Assembly (NCBI RefSeq): GCF_900101785.1 | Contig: NZ_LT629688.1 | Coordinates: 434,001 to 498,000, forward strand | Source: Auraticoccus monumenti | GTDB lineage: Bacteria > Actinomycetota > Actinomycetes > Propionibacteriales > Propionibacteriaceae | Length of the DNA: 64,000 nucleotides | Reading direction: 5' to 3' | Part shown: positions 1 to 8,984 of the stretch, piece after piece | How the letters are laid out: every line of letters begins with the position of its first letter | How positions within the stretch are numbered: position 1 is the first letter of the stretch | The notes under the pieces: model-generated | Told to the model about the DNA's origin: nothing | Seen by the model: the letters and a program-made list of their open reading frames with translations, nothing else | Database searches by the model: none | Made by a program: the position numbers and the translations under genes

Positions 1-484
1 GGGGATCGCTGCAGTCGCTGTCCTCGCGGACGAACATCTGCGCGCCGGAGGTGTAGTAGCCGTCGGTGAAGTCCACCGCGTTGTCGCGCTCGGGGGTGGG
101 GGTCATGGACCCGATCACCACGTCGTAGCGACGGCTCTGCAGACCCTGCACGAGGGTGTCGAAGCGTCCGGTCTGGGTGTCGGGCTGCAGCCCCATCTCG
201 GTCGCGACGGCGTCGGCGATGTCCTTGTCGAAGCCGACCAGCTCGTCGCCCTCGTAGTAGCTGAAGGGGCGGTACTCACCGCTCGAGGCCGCGACCAGCG
301 TCCCCTCGGTGATCAGCGCGTCGCTGCCGCTGTCGGCCGGTTCGCCCTCGGTGCCACCGCCGCCGCCGCCGCAGCCGCTGAGCACGAGGGAGGACGCGGC
401 GAGCAGGCCCACGAGCGCCCGCGGACCGCGTCGTCCGGCGGCCGGGCTCTGGGTGGTGCGGGATCGGCGGGTGGGGATCTGCAC
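1..484 (-). CDS. ABC transporter substrate-binding lipoprotein, family 3 type (partial)
   Basis: The gene runs off the left edge, so only the first 161 residues are visible. It starts at GTG 484 behind a strong AGGAGGA site. A basic n-region, hydrophobic core and lipobox LSGC, followed by a run of glycines, show a lipoprotein anchored on the outer face of the membrane. The mature start (TLVAASSGEYRPFSYYEG, then FDKDIADAVATEMGL) is the typical first lobe of family 3 solute-binding proteins for polar amino acids or glutamine. This would deliver substrate to an ABC permease, whose genes presumably lie outside the window. The exact ligand cannot be told. Confidence 0.88.
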   Translation of the reverse strand, partial: MQIPTRRSRTTQSPAAGRRGPRALVGLLAASSLVLSGCGGGGGGTEGEPADSGSDALITEGTLVAASSGEYRPFSYYEGDELVGFDKDIADAVATEMGLQPDTQTGRFDTLVQGLQSRRYDVVIGSMTPTPERDNAVDFTDGYYTSGAQMFVREDSDCSDP

Positions 485-673
485 GGTTCTCCTCCTGGGC
501 GCACGGGGCGCCTGGTCTCGGTCGCGGCCGGGTCCGGCCACCAGGCAAACAGCCGCCGACGGTACCAACCGGGGTCGACGCCTGCTCCACCGGTACCCCG
601 ACATGCCCTGGCCACACCCGGAGATGCGCCGCGACGGCCCGGAAGGCGTGGGGGCCCGTGGAACCATGGAGGC

Positions 674-1063
674 ATGCTGCTCCGACTCCTCGCCAACGCC
701 GCGGCCCTCGGCGTCGCCACGCTGCTGCTGCCGGGCATCACCCTGGGTGGTGGCTCCCCGGTCCGGATGGTCCTGGTGCTGCTGGCCGTCGCCCTGGTCT
801 TCGGCATCGTCAACGCCGTGGTGAAGCCGATCTTCACCGTGGTCACGCTCCCCGTGGTGCTGCTCTCCCTCGGGGTCTTCCTGCTGGTCATCAACGCGCT
901 GATGCTCTGGCTCACCTCCGCGATCGGCGGCTGGTTCGGGCTGGGCTGGCACGTCGACGGGTTCTGGAACGCCCTCTTCGGCGCCCTCATCATCTCGGTG
1001 GTCAGCTTCGTGCTGAACGCGTTCATCGGCGACGACCGCCGTCGTGGTCGGCGTCGCGCGTGA
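674..1063 (+). CDS. 4-TM phage holin superfamily IV membrane protein
   Basis: The 129-residue protein is almost entirely hydrophobic, with four predicted membrane spans (about residues 5-20, 27-50, 55-80 and 95-117) and a basic tail ending RRRGRRRA. The motif VNAVVKPIFTVVTLPV is typical of the PF04020 family. Despite the name, members are common chromosomal membrane proteins in actinobacteria and no phage gene lies nearby. Its stop overlaps the GTG of the phosphatase gene downstream (GTGA), so the two are probably translationally coupled. The function is unknown. Confidence 0.85.
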   Translation: MLLRLLANAAALGVATLLLPGITLGGGSPVRMVLVLLAVALVFGIVNAVVKPIFTVVTLPVVLLSLGVFLLVINALMLWLTSAIGGWFGLGWHVDGFWNALFGALIISVVSFVLNAFIGDDRRRGRRRA

Positions 1064-1131
1064 GCGCGCCCGATCAGGACGGCGTGAGCGCGCCCGACCA
1101 GGACGGCGTGAGCGCGCCCGACCAGGACGTC
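1060..1131 (+). repeat. Three 24-bp tandem repeats at the start of the phosphatase gene
   Basis: Three near-identical 24-bp units begin at 1060, 1084 and 1108. Each opens with GTGAGCGCGCCCGA and each carries an in-frame GTG. In the overlapping holin frame the same units give TGA stops. They code for two VSAPDQDG units and a third that diverges after VSAPDQD. Slippage would add or remove start codons without changing frame. Confidence 0.9.
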
Positions 1132-1599
1132 CGCGAGGTCGTGTTCGTCTGCTGGGGCAACATCTGCCGCTCCCCGATGGCCGAGCGGGTGGCCCGCAAG
1201 TGGGCCGAGAACCAGGGGCTGGACGGCGTCCGCTTCACCAGCGCGGGCACCAGCACCGAGGAGCTGGGCAACCCCGTGGACCCCCGGGCCCGGGTCTGGC
1301 TGGAGCGCCACGGCTACGACGCCGACGACCACGTCGCCTCCCAGGTCTCCGCCGACGAGATCGCCGGTGCGGAGCTGGTGGTGGCGATGGAGGACGTCCA
1401 CGTGCGCCGGATGGAGCAGATCACCGGCCACCGCAACGACAACGTCCGGCTGCTCACCGACTTCGACCCGGCCGCACCCGAGGGCGCAGGCGTCCCCGAC
1501 CCCTGGTACGGCGGGGGGGAGGGCTTCGGGGACACCCTGGCCAGCATCGAGGCGGCCATGCCGGGCCTCTTCAGGGCTTTGCAGGGGCATCGGCCCTAA
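1060..1599 (+). CDS. Low molecular weight protein-tyrosine phosphatase
   Basis: This is a cytoplasmic phosphatase of the LMW-PTP family, which dephosphorylates phosphotyrosine. The P-loop CWGNICRS (Cys31, Arg37 if translation starts at 1060) follows the VVFV strand, and the general-acid loop is DPWYGG near the C-terminus. From 1060 it is 179 aa; without the N-terminal repeats it is about 155 aa, the usual family length. The start is uncertain because three in-frame GTG codons (1060, 1084, 1108) sit in a 24-bp tandem repeat that codes for [11 protein letters not shown] 1060 overlaps the stop of the holin-family gene. MprA follows 10 nt downstream. Confidence 0.92.
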   Translation: MSAPDQDGVSAPDQDGVSAPDQDVREVVFVCWGNICRSPMAERVARKWAENQGLDGVRFTSAGTSTEELGNPVDPRARVWLERHGYDADDHVASQVSADEIAGAELVVAMEDVHVRRMEQITGHRNDNVRLLTDFDPAAPEGAGVPDPWYGGGEGFGDTLASIEAAMPGLFRALQGHRP

Positions 1600-1609
1600 G
1601 GTGGGGCCC

Positions 1610-2305
1610 ATGCACATCCTGGTGGTGGACGACGACCAGGCCGTCCGTGACTCCCTCGCCCGCTCGCTGCAGTACAGCGGCTACGAGGTCAGCACCGCCA
1701 GCGACGGCGTCGAGGCCCTGGCCCGGCTGTCCGCGGTGCGCCCGGACGCCGTGATCATGGACGTGATGATGCCGCGGCTGGACGGCCTGGAGACCACCCG
1801 GATGCTCCGCTCCACCGGCAACGACGTGCCGATCCTGGTGCTCACCGCCCGCGACGCCGTCGGCGACCGGGTGGACGGGCTGGACGCCGGCGGCGACGAC
1901 TACATGGCCAAGCCGTTCGCCCTGGACGAGCTGCTGGCCCGGTTGCGGGCCCTGGTGCGGCGGGCCGGGACGGTCAACGAGTCCCTGGACCCGACCGCCC
2001 AGCACCTCACCTTCAGCGACCTCTCGCTCAACACCCAGACCCGTGAGGTGCTGCGCGGCAACCGCTCGATCAGCCTGACCCGGACCGAGTTCGCGCTGCT
2101 GCAGGCCTTCATGGAGAACCCGCGGCGGGTGCTGGAGCGCGGCTGGCTGCTGAACGAGGTGTGGGGGTTCGACTTCCCCACCACCGCGAACTCGCTCGAG
2201 GTCTACATCGGCTACCTCCGTCGCAAGACCGAGGCCGAGTCCGAGCCGAGGTTGATCCACACGGTGCGTGGCGTGGGCTACGTGCTGCGTGAAACCCCAC
2301 CGTGA
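1610..2305 (+). CDS. mprA: MprA-like OmpR-family response regulator
   Basis: The 231-aa protein has a receiver domain (residues 1-120: acidic pocket DDD at 7-9, phospho-acceptor Asp51 in [12 protein letters not shown], and a Lys in AKPFAL) followed by a winged-helix DNA-binding domain with the recognition stretch [16 protein letters not shown]. The wording of the receiver ([20 protein letters not shown]) closely resembles MprA of mycobacteria. ATG 1610 is preceded by AAGGTGGGG. The partner kinase starts 14 nt after the stop, so the two form one operon. The likely role is an envelope-stress response, by homology. Confidence 0.95.
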   Translation: MHILVVDDDQAVRDSLARSLQYSGYEVSTASDGVEALARLSAVRPDAVIMDVMMPRLDGLETTRMLRSTGNDVPILVLTARDAVGDRVDGLDAGGDDYMAKPFALDELLARLRALVRRAGTVNESLDPTAQHLTFSDLSLNTQTREVLRGNRSISLTRTEFALLQAFMENPRRVLERGWLLNEVWGFDFPTTANSLEVYIGYLRRKTEAESEPRLIHTVRGVGYVLRETPP

Positions 2306-2318
2306 TCGAGGGCCCGCC

Positions 2319-3752
2319 GTGATCTGGCAGTGGTTGGGCTCCCCCACGCTGGGGCGCCGGATCTCCGTGCTGACCGCCCTGGCCGTCGCCTGCACCGTGG
2401 CCCTGACCGGGGTCGCCGGCTGGCTGGTGACCAGGGTGTCGCTGTACCAGCAGCTGGACGACGAGCTGACCGAGATCGCGAGCTTCACCTCCGACTCGGT
2501 CTCCGCCGACATCTCCACCCTGGGCGGCCTGGACGCCGAGGCGCTGCGCACGGTCAACGTCTCCCTGCTGGTGCTGGGCACCGACGGCTCGGTCCGGCGC
2601 GTGCCCGGTGCGTCCACCTCGCTGGTGTGGGGCGCGGAGGAGATGGCCGTGGCCCGGCTGGGCCAGGGGTCGTCCGCGCGGGAGGGCCGGGCCGACAACG
2701 GCAACCTGTACCGGATCGTCGCGGTGCCGATGGAGATCGAGGAGGAGGGCAGCTACGCCCTGGTGATCGGGCGGCCGCTGCAGCCCTACACCTCGATCCT
2801 GCGCTCGCTGGCCCTGGTGATGGGCACGTTCGGCGGGCTGGCCGCCGTGGGCTCGGCCTTCATCGGCTACGCCGTCGCCCGCTCCAGCCTGAGACCGGTG
2901 CGCGAGCTGAGCGGGGCGGTGTCGCGGGTGACGGTGACCGACCACCTGGACCCGATCGAGGTGCACGGGGACGACGAGCTCTCCCAGCTGACCCGCTCGT
3001 TCAACACGATGCTGTCCTCGCTCAGCCTGTCCCGCGAGCGCCAGCGCCGCCTGATCGCCGACGCCGGCCACGAGCTCCGCACCCCGCTGACCAGCCTCCG
3101 CACCAACATCGAGCTGCTGGTGGCCGACGACCGCACCGGGATGCTGCCCGAGGGCGCCCGGGCGGAGATCCTGCGCGACGTCGCCGCCCAGCTGGCGGAG
3201 TTCACCACCCTGGTCGGGGACCTGGTCCAGCTGGCTCGCGAGGACCGGGTGGAACCGTCCCCGGAGCCGATCGACCTGCGCGAGGTCACCCGCAACGCGA
3301 TCGAGCGGGCCCGCCGCCGCGGACCCGGGCTGACCTTCGACGTCGAGCTCAACCCGCTCTACCTGATCGGCGAGCCCGACACCCTGGAGCGGGCCATCAC
3401 CAACCTGCTCGACAACGCGGTGAAGTTCTCCCCTCCCGGTGGCACCGTGCACGTCCTGCTGGAGGGTGACCGGCTGCGGATCTCCGACCAGGGGCCGGGG
3501 ATCACCGACGAGGACCTGCCCCACATCTTCGACCGCTTCTACCGCGCCGACTCCTCCCGCAACACCCCCGGCACCGGTCTCGGCCTCTCCATCGTGGCGA
3601 CCACGGTGGCCCGGCACGGCGGCTGGGTGCGGGCCGGGCGCTCGGCCGAGGGCGGGGCGGAGTTCACCGTCCAGCTGCCCGGCAGCACCACCCTGGCCGA
3701 GGTGGACGACGAGGGCGACGAGACCCAGATCCTCACCCGGATCAGCGACTGA
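2319..3752 (+). CDS. mprB: MprB-like sensor histidine kinase
   Basis: The 477-aa membrane kinase has two membrane spans (about residues 15-35 and 165-190) bracketing a sensor domain outside the cell, then HAMP, a dimerisation/phospho-acceptor domain with the H-box DAGHELRTPLTSLRTN, and an ATPase domain with NLLDNAVKFS (N-box), SDQGPGIT (G1) and GTGLGLSIV (G2). GTG 2319 was chosen because it gives a natural N-terminus (VIWQWLGSPTLGRR) just after mprA. It should phosphorylate the adjacent MprA-like regulator. A subtilase gene follows about 150 bp downstream and may be a target. Confidence 0.94.
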   Translation: MIWQWLGSPTLGRRISVLTALAVACTVALTGVAGWLVTRVSLYQQLDDELTEIASFTSDSVSADISTLGGLDAEALRTVNVSLLVLGTDGSVRRVPGASTSLVWGAEEMAVARLGQGSSAREGRADNGNLYRIVAVPMEIEEEGSYALVIGRPLQPYTSILRSLALVMGTFGGLAAVGSAFIGYAVARSSLRPVRELSGAVSRVTVTDHLDPIEVHGDDELSQLTRSFNTMLSSLSLSRERQRRLIADAGHELRTPLTSLRTNIELLVADDRTGMLPEGARAEILRDVAAQLAEFTTLVGDLVQLAREDRVEPSPEPIDLREVTRNAIERARRRGPGLTFDVELNPLYLIGEPDTLERAITNLLDNAVKFSPPGGTVHVLLEGDRLRISDQGPGITDEDLPHIFDRFYRADSSRNTPGTGLGLSIVATTVARHGGWVRAGRSAEGGAEFTVQLPGSTTLAEVDDEGDETQILTRISD

Positions 3753-3823
3753 GGCACGAGGCGGCTCCGGTTCCGGTCACGGACCGACAACGAATTCGTC
3801 CAGGCACTGGTCAGCACCCCCGC

Positions 3824-3840
3824 CGAACCCATATGGTTCG
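3824..3840. promoter_or_regulatory. Short palindrome upstream of the subtilase gene
   Basis: CGAACC and GGTTCG form perfect 6-bp arms around the 5-nt centre CATAT. The site lies 60 bp before the subtilase start, in the 148-bp gap after mprB. The AT-rich centre in GC-rich DNA suggests an operator or promoter element. Whether MprA binds it cannot be judged from sequence. Confidence 0.35.
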
Positions 3841-3900
3841 CGCGGACCCGGTGTCACGGGCCCGGCCCCGGCGGCCCACGCCGCGTCGCAGGAGTCCCCC

Positions 3901-5712
3901 GTGAGCCCCCTCCCCCGCCCCTCCCGCCGCGCCACCCGTGCGGCCCTCGCCCTCCTCCTGGCCCCCGCCCTGCTGCTGGGTCTCTCGCCGGCGGTCAGCC
4001 AGGCCGACGAGCCCGCCGAGCGCTACCTCGTCCGTGCGGAGAGCCGCAGCAGCGCGGAGCGGATCTCCTCCCGCTCCGACGGCCAGCCGGCCCCGCGGCC
4101 CCGCTTCGCCGGGCGCACCAGCGGCGACTTCACCGTCGAGCTCACCGCCCGGGAGGCCGACCGCCTCGCCGACCAGCCGGGGATCGAGCGCGTGGTCAAG
4201 GACGTCCAGATCCGGCTCACCCCTGCCACGGTCAGCGCCGGTGCGGGCACCTCCGCCGCCGTGCCCTGGGGGCTGGACCGCATCGACCAGCGCAGCCGCA
4301 CCCTCGACGGCGCCTACACCACCCGCACCACCGGCGAGGGCGTGGTCGTCGCCGTGGTCGACTCCGGCATCAACGCCGCGCACCAGGACTTCACCGACCG
4401 CGTCCTCGACGGCTACGACTACTTCTCCGTCGACGAGACGCCCGAGGACTGCAACGGGCACGGCACCCACGTGGCCGGCACCGCGGCCGGGAGCACCTAC
4501 GGCGCGGCGCCCGACGCCTGGGTGCTGCCGCTCCGCGTCTTCGACTGCAACGGTGACGCCTACCTCAGCGACGTGCTCTACGCCTTCCAGGACCTCGGCC
4601 ACTACGCCCGCAGCATCGAGGAGCGGGTGGTCGTGAACTTCTCCGGGGGCGTCTACACCGGCGGGCTCGACGCCGACGGCCGTGAGCTGGTCGCCGACAC
4701 CGAGGCCGCGATCAGCGCCCTGTACGACGCCGGTGCTCCCGTGGTCACCGCCGCCGGCAACGAGGACACCGACGCCTGCAGCTCCAGCCCGGGCCGGTTC
4801 GGCCGCGCGATCAACGTGGCCGCCTCGGACCGCTCGGACCGGCGCGCGCCCTTCTCCGACCAGGGCCGCTGCGTCGACCTCTTCGCCCCCGGCGTGGGGA
4901 TCCGCTCGGCCTGGAAGGGCTCGACCAGCGCCACCGCCACCCTCGACGGCACCTCGATGGCGGCACCGCACGTCACCGGGGTCGTCGCCCGCTTCCTGGA
5001 GCGCGAGCCCCGGGCCAGCAGCGGCCAGGTCTGGGGCGCCGTGCGCGACCTGAGCACCTGGGACGTCGTCGCCGACCGCGCCGGCAGCCCGAACCGGCTG
5101 GTGTACTCCGACGTCCGCTTCGCCGCCCCGGGCGCGCCGACGTCGACGGTGCTCACGACCGACCACGCCGCCAAGAGCGTCCTGCTGACCTGGAAGGCCC
5201 CGCTGCGCGACAACGGCCGCGTGGTCACCGGGTACCGCGTCACCCGGTCCGGCACCGACTCCCGTGGCCGCGGGCCCGAGAGCGTGCTGGTGCCCAAGGG
5301 AGAGCTGAACCGGACCTTCCGCTACCTTGTCCCGGGCCGCAGCTACACCTTCACGGTGGCCGCGGTGAACGCGATCGGCACCGGCAAGACCGTCAGCAAG
5401 ACCACCACGGTGGTCGCCGCGCCGAGCAAGGTGGCCAAGCCGGTCGTGACGTCGGGGCTGACCACCGACACCGCGACGTCGATCAAGGTGGACTGGTCCA
5501 AGCCCTCCGGCGGGGCACCGACCCGCTACCTGGTCACGGTGCGCCGGACCAGCGACGGCGGCACCAAGACCGTCGAGGTGGCCGCGCCGACCACCTGGGT
5601 CAAGGTCACCGGGCTGAGCAGGGGCAAGACCTACACCGCCACGGTGCGGGCCGTGAACGTGGCCGGCACCAGCGCGACCTCCACCGCGTCCGGGACCGCC
5701 ACCGCCCGCTGA
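3901..5712 (+). CDS. Secreted S8 serine protease (subtilisin-like) with two FN3 domains
   Basis: The 603-aa protein has a signal peptide (residues 1-35, ending about AVSQADE) and an I9-type propeptide (about 40-105). The subtilase domain carries Asp154 (VVDSG), His187 (HGTHVAG), Asn287 (AAGN, oxyanion) and Ser352 (GTSMAAP). Two fibronectin type III domains follow (about 400-490 and 497-603). It should be secreted and activated by propeptide cleavage, and the FN3 domains may bind substrate or the cell wall. GTG 3901 follows GGAG and gives a proper signal peptide. The position after mprAB suggests control by that system, which would parallel the MprAB-protease link of mycobacteria, though there the protease is HtrA-like. 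Confidence 0.93.
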   Translation: MSPLPRPSRRATRAALALLLAPALLLGLSPAVSQADEPAERYLVRAESRSSAERISSRSDGQPAPRPRFAGRTSGDFTVELTAREADRLADQPGIERVVKDVQIRLTPATVSAGAGTSAAVPWGLDRIDQRSRTLDGAYTTRTTGEGVVVAVVDSGINAAHQDFTDRVLDGYDYFSVDETPEDCNGHGTHVAGTAAGSTYGAAPDAWVLPLRVFDCNGDAYLSDVLYAFQDLGHYARSIEERVVVNFSGGVYTGGLDADGRELVADTEAAISALYDAGAPVVTAAGNEDTDACSSSPGRFGRAINVAASDRSDRRAPFSDQGRCVDLFAPGVGIRSAWKGSTSATATLDGTSMAAPHVTGVVARFLEREPRASSGQVWGAVRDLSTWDVVADRAGSPNRLVYSDVRFAAPGAPTSTVLTTDHAAKSVLLTWKAPLRDNGRVVTGYRVTRSGTDSRGRGPESVLVPKGELNRTFRYLVPGRSYTFTVAAVNAIGTGKTVSKTTTVVAAPSKVAKPVVTSGLTTDTATSIKVDWSKPSGGAPTRYLVTVRRTSDGGTKTVEVAAPTTWVKVTGLSRGKTYTATVRAVNVAGTSATSTASGTATAR

Positions 5713-5721
5713 CCCGGGGGG

Positions 5722-6681
5722 TCAGGACCGCCCGCGGGTGGCCCGCGGGGTGTGCGTCGGCAGCGTGAAGCGGGGCCCGCGCCGGGGCGGGCGCGGCGCC
5801 TCCAGCTCCAGCAGCAGCTGCACCCGGTAGCGGTGGCCGCGGTAGGGCTCCAGCGCCTCGGTGGCGGCGGCGTCGTCGAGCTTCTCCCCCAGCAGGGCGT
5901 AGCTGATCGCCCCGCCCACGTGGTAGTCCCCCACGCTCCAGGCGTCGGTGTCGCCGTGGGCGCGCTGGCGGACCTCCGCCGACGTCCAGTGGCCGATGCC
6001 GGGGATGGAGCGCAGCGCGCGGTCCGCCTCGCGGTGCGGCCCCTCGAGGGTGCGCTCCAGGGCGGCGGCCCGGGTGGCACCGCGGACCAGGGGTGCGCTG
6101 CGCCGCTGCTCCACCCCCGCCGCGAGGTAGCGCCAGCTCGGGATCCGGGCCCAGGTCCGGGCCTCGGGCGGCAGCAGCAGGCCCGCGGCCAGGGAGTCCG
6201 GGTCCTGCGCCGGGCCGGGGGCGGGCTCGCCGAACTCGCGGACCAGCAGCCGGAAGGCCAGGAAGGCCTCCTTCCCGGTGACCACCTGCTCCAGGCAGGC
6301 CGGCGCCAGCGACTCGTGCACCCGGTCGCTGGCCCCGATCCGCAGCCCGGGACGGCGCCGGAGCACCTCGGTCAGCAGCGGGTGGCGGGGCTCGAAGCCG
6401 GCGTGGTCGTCCTCGGCGCCGAGCAGCCGCGGCGCCTGCTCCAGGGTCCACCCCGCGCCCGGACCCCAGGCCTCCACCCGCACCCCGTCCGCCAGCGCCA
6501 CCCAGACGCTGGTGGCCGGGCCCTCGGGCGTCCGGCTGGCCCGCCACCACTGACCGGGCCCGACCCGGCGGTGGGTCGGGTCACCGGGCCCGTGGCGCAG
6601 CTTGGCCAGGTTGACCTGGAGGCAGAGCGCCGGGTCGCCGTCGAGGCGCACCAGCCGCACCGGGCCCCCCGCGGTGCTCAC
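5722..6681 (-). CDS. DNA-3-methyladenine glycosylase 2 (AlkA-type, HhH-GPD)
   Basis: The protein is about 319 aa. Its C-terminal half holds the helix-hairpin-helix SIPGIGHWTSAEV followed by the catalytic Asp in WSVGDYHVGG, the arrangement of AlkA-family base-excision glycosylases that remove alkylated bases. The N-terminal half is an AlkA-like beta domain. GTG 6681 was chosen because it overlaps the stop of the upstream DUF3152 gene by four bases (GTGA); an ATG at 6702 in the same frame is an alternative. No Ada-like fusion is present. Confidence 0.88.
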   Translation of the reverse strand: MSTAGGPVRLVRLDGDPALCLQVNLAKLRHGPGDPTHRRVGPGQWWRASRTPEGPATSVWVALADGVRVEAWGPGAGWTLEQAPRLLGAEDDHAGFEPRHPLLTEVLRRRPGLRIGASDRVHESLAPACLEQVVTGKEAFLAFRLLVREFGEPAPGPAQDPDSLAAGLLLPPEARTWARIPSWRYLAAGVEQRRSAPLVRGATRAAALERTLEGPHREADRALRSIPGIGHWTSAEVRQRAHGDTDAWSVGDYHVGGAISYALLGEKLDDAAATEALEPYRGHRYRVQLLLELEAPRPPRRGPRFTLPTHTPRATRGRS

Positions 6682-7586
6682 CGGTCGCTCGACTTCACCC
6701 ACGGGTGCGGTTCGCAGGCGCCGACGCCCTTGGTCTGCTGCAGCATGATCGGCGCCGGCTCGCCCTCGCCCGGGCAGTCGACGTGGTCGTAGCCCAGCCG
6801 GTGGCCCACCTCGTGGTTGACCAGGTAGCGGCGGTAGTTCGTGATGTCGTCCCCGTAGGCCTTCGCGCCGAGCACCCAGCGCTTGGCGTTGAGCACCACG
6901 TTGTCGCCGTTGCGGCAGGACACCTCGCCGCGGGTCTGCAGCGGTGCGCAGAGCACGTCGGTGGTGCCCGGGGTGACCACGTAGACGGTGAAGTCGACGG
7001 CGTCGCCGGGCTCCACCAGCTGGAAGCGGACCGAGCCGTCACCGGTCCAGCTCCGCTCGTCGTCGAGGGTGGCCGCGATCTCACCACCGGTGTCCCCGGG
7101 GTCCAGGTCGAGGTTCTCCTCGATCAGCACCCGGTAGCGCAGCAGCTGGCCGGAGCGTGAGCCCGGACGGGTCGGACGGTCGACGGTGACGTACTCCTGC
7201 GGCCCGGAGGCGGGCACGGACGGGGTCTTCGGCGCCTTCTCCGAGGGGTCGGGGTCCGGCACGTCCTCGGCGTCCTGGTCGGGTCCGGGGGTGGTGCTGG
7301 TGGCCTCCTCCGACCCGCCGGTCCCGGTCGGGGTCGGGGTGGCCGCGCTGGGCGGGGGCAGCGGGGGGACGTCCGCGGCCTGCGGCTGCTGGGCCGCGCC
7401 CAGGGTGCGGACGCCGATGATGGCCCCGGGGAGGGCCAGCAGCAGCACCGCGACGAGCACCCAGAGCCGGAAGTTCGACTTCCGGGGGAGGCTCCGTCGG
7501 GGACGCGCGCGCCCCGGTGAGGGCCGTCGGCCTCGGGTAGGGTGCGACGCGTCGGCGGGGGGATCCGTCGGTTCGGTCACGTCCAC
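6678..7586 (-). CDS. DUF3152 family membrane-anchored protease-like protein
   Basis: This protein of about 302 aa has a short basic cytoplasmic start, one membrane span (about residues 40-62), a Pro/Thr/Ser/Asp-rich linker (about 70-130) and a C-terminal DUF3152 domain outside the cell. The domain carries HEVGHRLGYDH, a zinc-metalloprotease signature of the HExxHxxGxxH type, then CPGEGEPAPIMLQQT. Two pairs of Cys (LCAPL, SCRNG; DCPGE, ACEPH) may form disulfides. The activity of the family is not established to my knowledge. The start may be TTG 7589, GTG 7586 or GTG 7580. It is divergent from the YibE/F gene with only 16 bp between. Confidence 0.88.
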   Translation of the reverse strand: MDVTEPTDPPADASHPTRGRRPSPGRARPRRSLPRKSNFRLWVLVAVLLLALPGAIIGVRTLGAAQQPQAADVPPLPPPSAATPTPTGTGGSEEATSTTPGPDQDAEDVPDPDPSEKAPKTPSVPASGPQEYVTVDRPTRPGSRSGQLLRYRVLIEENLDLDPGDTGGEIAATLDDERSWTGDGSVRFQLVEPGDAVDFTVYVVTPGTTDVLCAPLQTRGEVSCRNGDNVVLNAKRWVLGAKAYGDDITNYRRYLVNHEVGHRLGYDHVDCPGEGEPAPIMLQQTKGVGACEPHPWVKSSDR

Positions 7587-7602
7587 CAAGACTAGGCGAC
7601 AG

Positions 7603-8877
7603 ATGTCTCACACCCACCTTCACCACAGCGGGCCCTCCACCCCGGAGTCGGCCGACCGGCAGCGGCGGGCCATGCGGATCATGGTCGTGGTGCTGGTGCC
7701 GCTGGCGGTCTGGACGCTGGTGGGGCTGATCGTGATGTGGCCCACCGACGTGGCCGACCACATCCGCTCCGACGCCTCGACCTACTCCGTCGAGGGCGTG
7801 ACCACCCCCGAGGGGCGGGTGGTCAGCGTCAACGAGATCAACTGCGACGGTCTCGAGGGGTCGAACCCGTCCTTCGAGAGCATCTGCGCCGACCTGTCGG
7901 TGGAGCTGCTGCAGGGGCCCGAGCGCGGGCAGACGGTCGGCGTCACCCTGACCGAGGCGGTCTACTCCTCCGGCGTCGAGCCGGGCCAGCGGGTCAAGCT
8001 GATCCGGGTGCCGATCCCCGACGCCCCGGCCGGCTACCAGTTCTCCGACTTCAGCCGGCAGGTGCCGCTGGTGGTGTTCGGGCTGCTGTTCGTGGGGGCC
8101 ATCGTGGCCGTCGCCCGGCTGCGGGGTCTGGTGGCGATGATCGGGCTCGGCTTCGCCGGGTTCGTGATGATCCAGTTCATGTTCCCCGCCCTGGTCAGCG
8201 GGTCGAACCCGGTGATGGTCGGTCTGATCGGCAGCTCGGCCATCATGTTCGTGGTGCTGTACACCACGCACGGGTTCAGCGCGCGGACGTCGACGGCGCT
8301 GATCGGGACGCTGTTCGGGCTGGTGATCTCGGCGGCGCTCTCCTACGCGGCGGTGAAGTGGGCCCACCTGACCGGGGTGGCGGCCGAGGACGACTTCCTG
8401 CTCTCCACCTCCGCACCGGACCTGCAGCTGTCGTCGGTGGTGATCCTGGGCATCATCATCGCCAGCCTCGGCGCCCTCAACGACGTCACCATCACCCAGG
8501 CCTCGGCGGTGTGGGAGCTGGCCGAGAGCGAGAAGGACGTCGGCAAGATCTTCACCCGGGCGATGCGGATCGGCCGGGACCACATCGCCTCCACCGTCTA
8601 CACCATCGCCTTCGCCACCGCCGGCGCGTCGCTGGGGGTGCTGCTGCTGATCACCATCTACGCCCGGCCGGCGATCGAGATCGTGCAGCAGGAGCAGTTC
8701 GCCGCCGAGGTGCTGCGGACCATGGTCGGCTCGATCGGTCTCGTCGCGGCGCTGCCGCTGACCACCGCGGTCGGGGCGGCGCTGGTCAGCCTGACCCGCC
8801 GCCAGGGCGAGCCGGAGCTGAACCCCGACGAGGACCGTCCCCGCAACGAGGGCGACGAGCTGCTCGACGTGCAGTGA
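7603..8877 (+). CDS. YibE/F family integral membrane protein
   Basis: The 424-aa protein has a His-rich start (MSHTHLHHSG), one N-terminal span (about residues 24-45), a globular external domain of about 90 residues (an OB-like region around EGRVVSVNEINCDG), then seven further spans. LGALNDVTITQASAVWEL and GRDHIASTVYTIAFATAGASLG are the conserved core of the YibE/F family. The role is unproven; some members are annotated as possible exporters. ATG 7603 is the only sensible start and has no clear ribosome site. Confidence 0.9.
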   Translation: MSHTHLHHSGPSTPESADRQRRAMRIMVVVLVPLAVWTLVGLIVMWPTDVADHIRSDASTYSVEGVTTPEGRVVSVNEINCDGLEGSNPSFESICADLSVELLQGPERGQTVGVTLTEAVYSSGVEPGQRVKLIRVPIPDAPAGYQFSDFSRQVPLVVFGLLFVGAIVAVARLRGLVAMIGLGFAGFVMIQFMFPALVSGSNPVMVGLIGSSAIMFVVLYTTHGFSARTSTALIGTLFGLVISAALSYAAVKWAHLTGVAAEDDFLLSTSAPDLQLSSVVILGIIIASLGALNDVTITQASAVWELAESEKDVGKIFTRAMRIGRDHIASTVYTIAFATAGASLGVLLLITIYARPAIEIVQQEQFAAEVLRTMVGSIGLVAALPLTTAVGAALVSLTRRQGEPELNPDEDRPRNEGDELLDVQ

Positions 8878-8984
8878 GCCGTCCGGGCTGACCGCGCTCC
8901 GGGGGCCTCGTCGCCCGTGCGGGGGTGCCCGGCGGTGTCCCCCGGACCGTTGCCAGGGCCCGCGGTGAGGAGCACCATGCCGCC

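Noticed and set aside
674-1063. Prophage remnant suggested by the holin name
   Set aside because: No phage structural, lysis or integrase gene is nearby. This 4-TM family is a common chromosomal membrane protein in actinobacteria.
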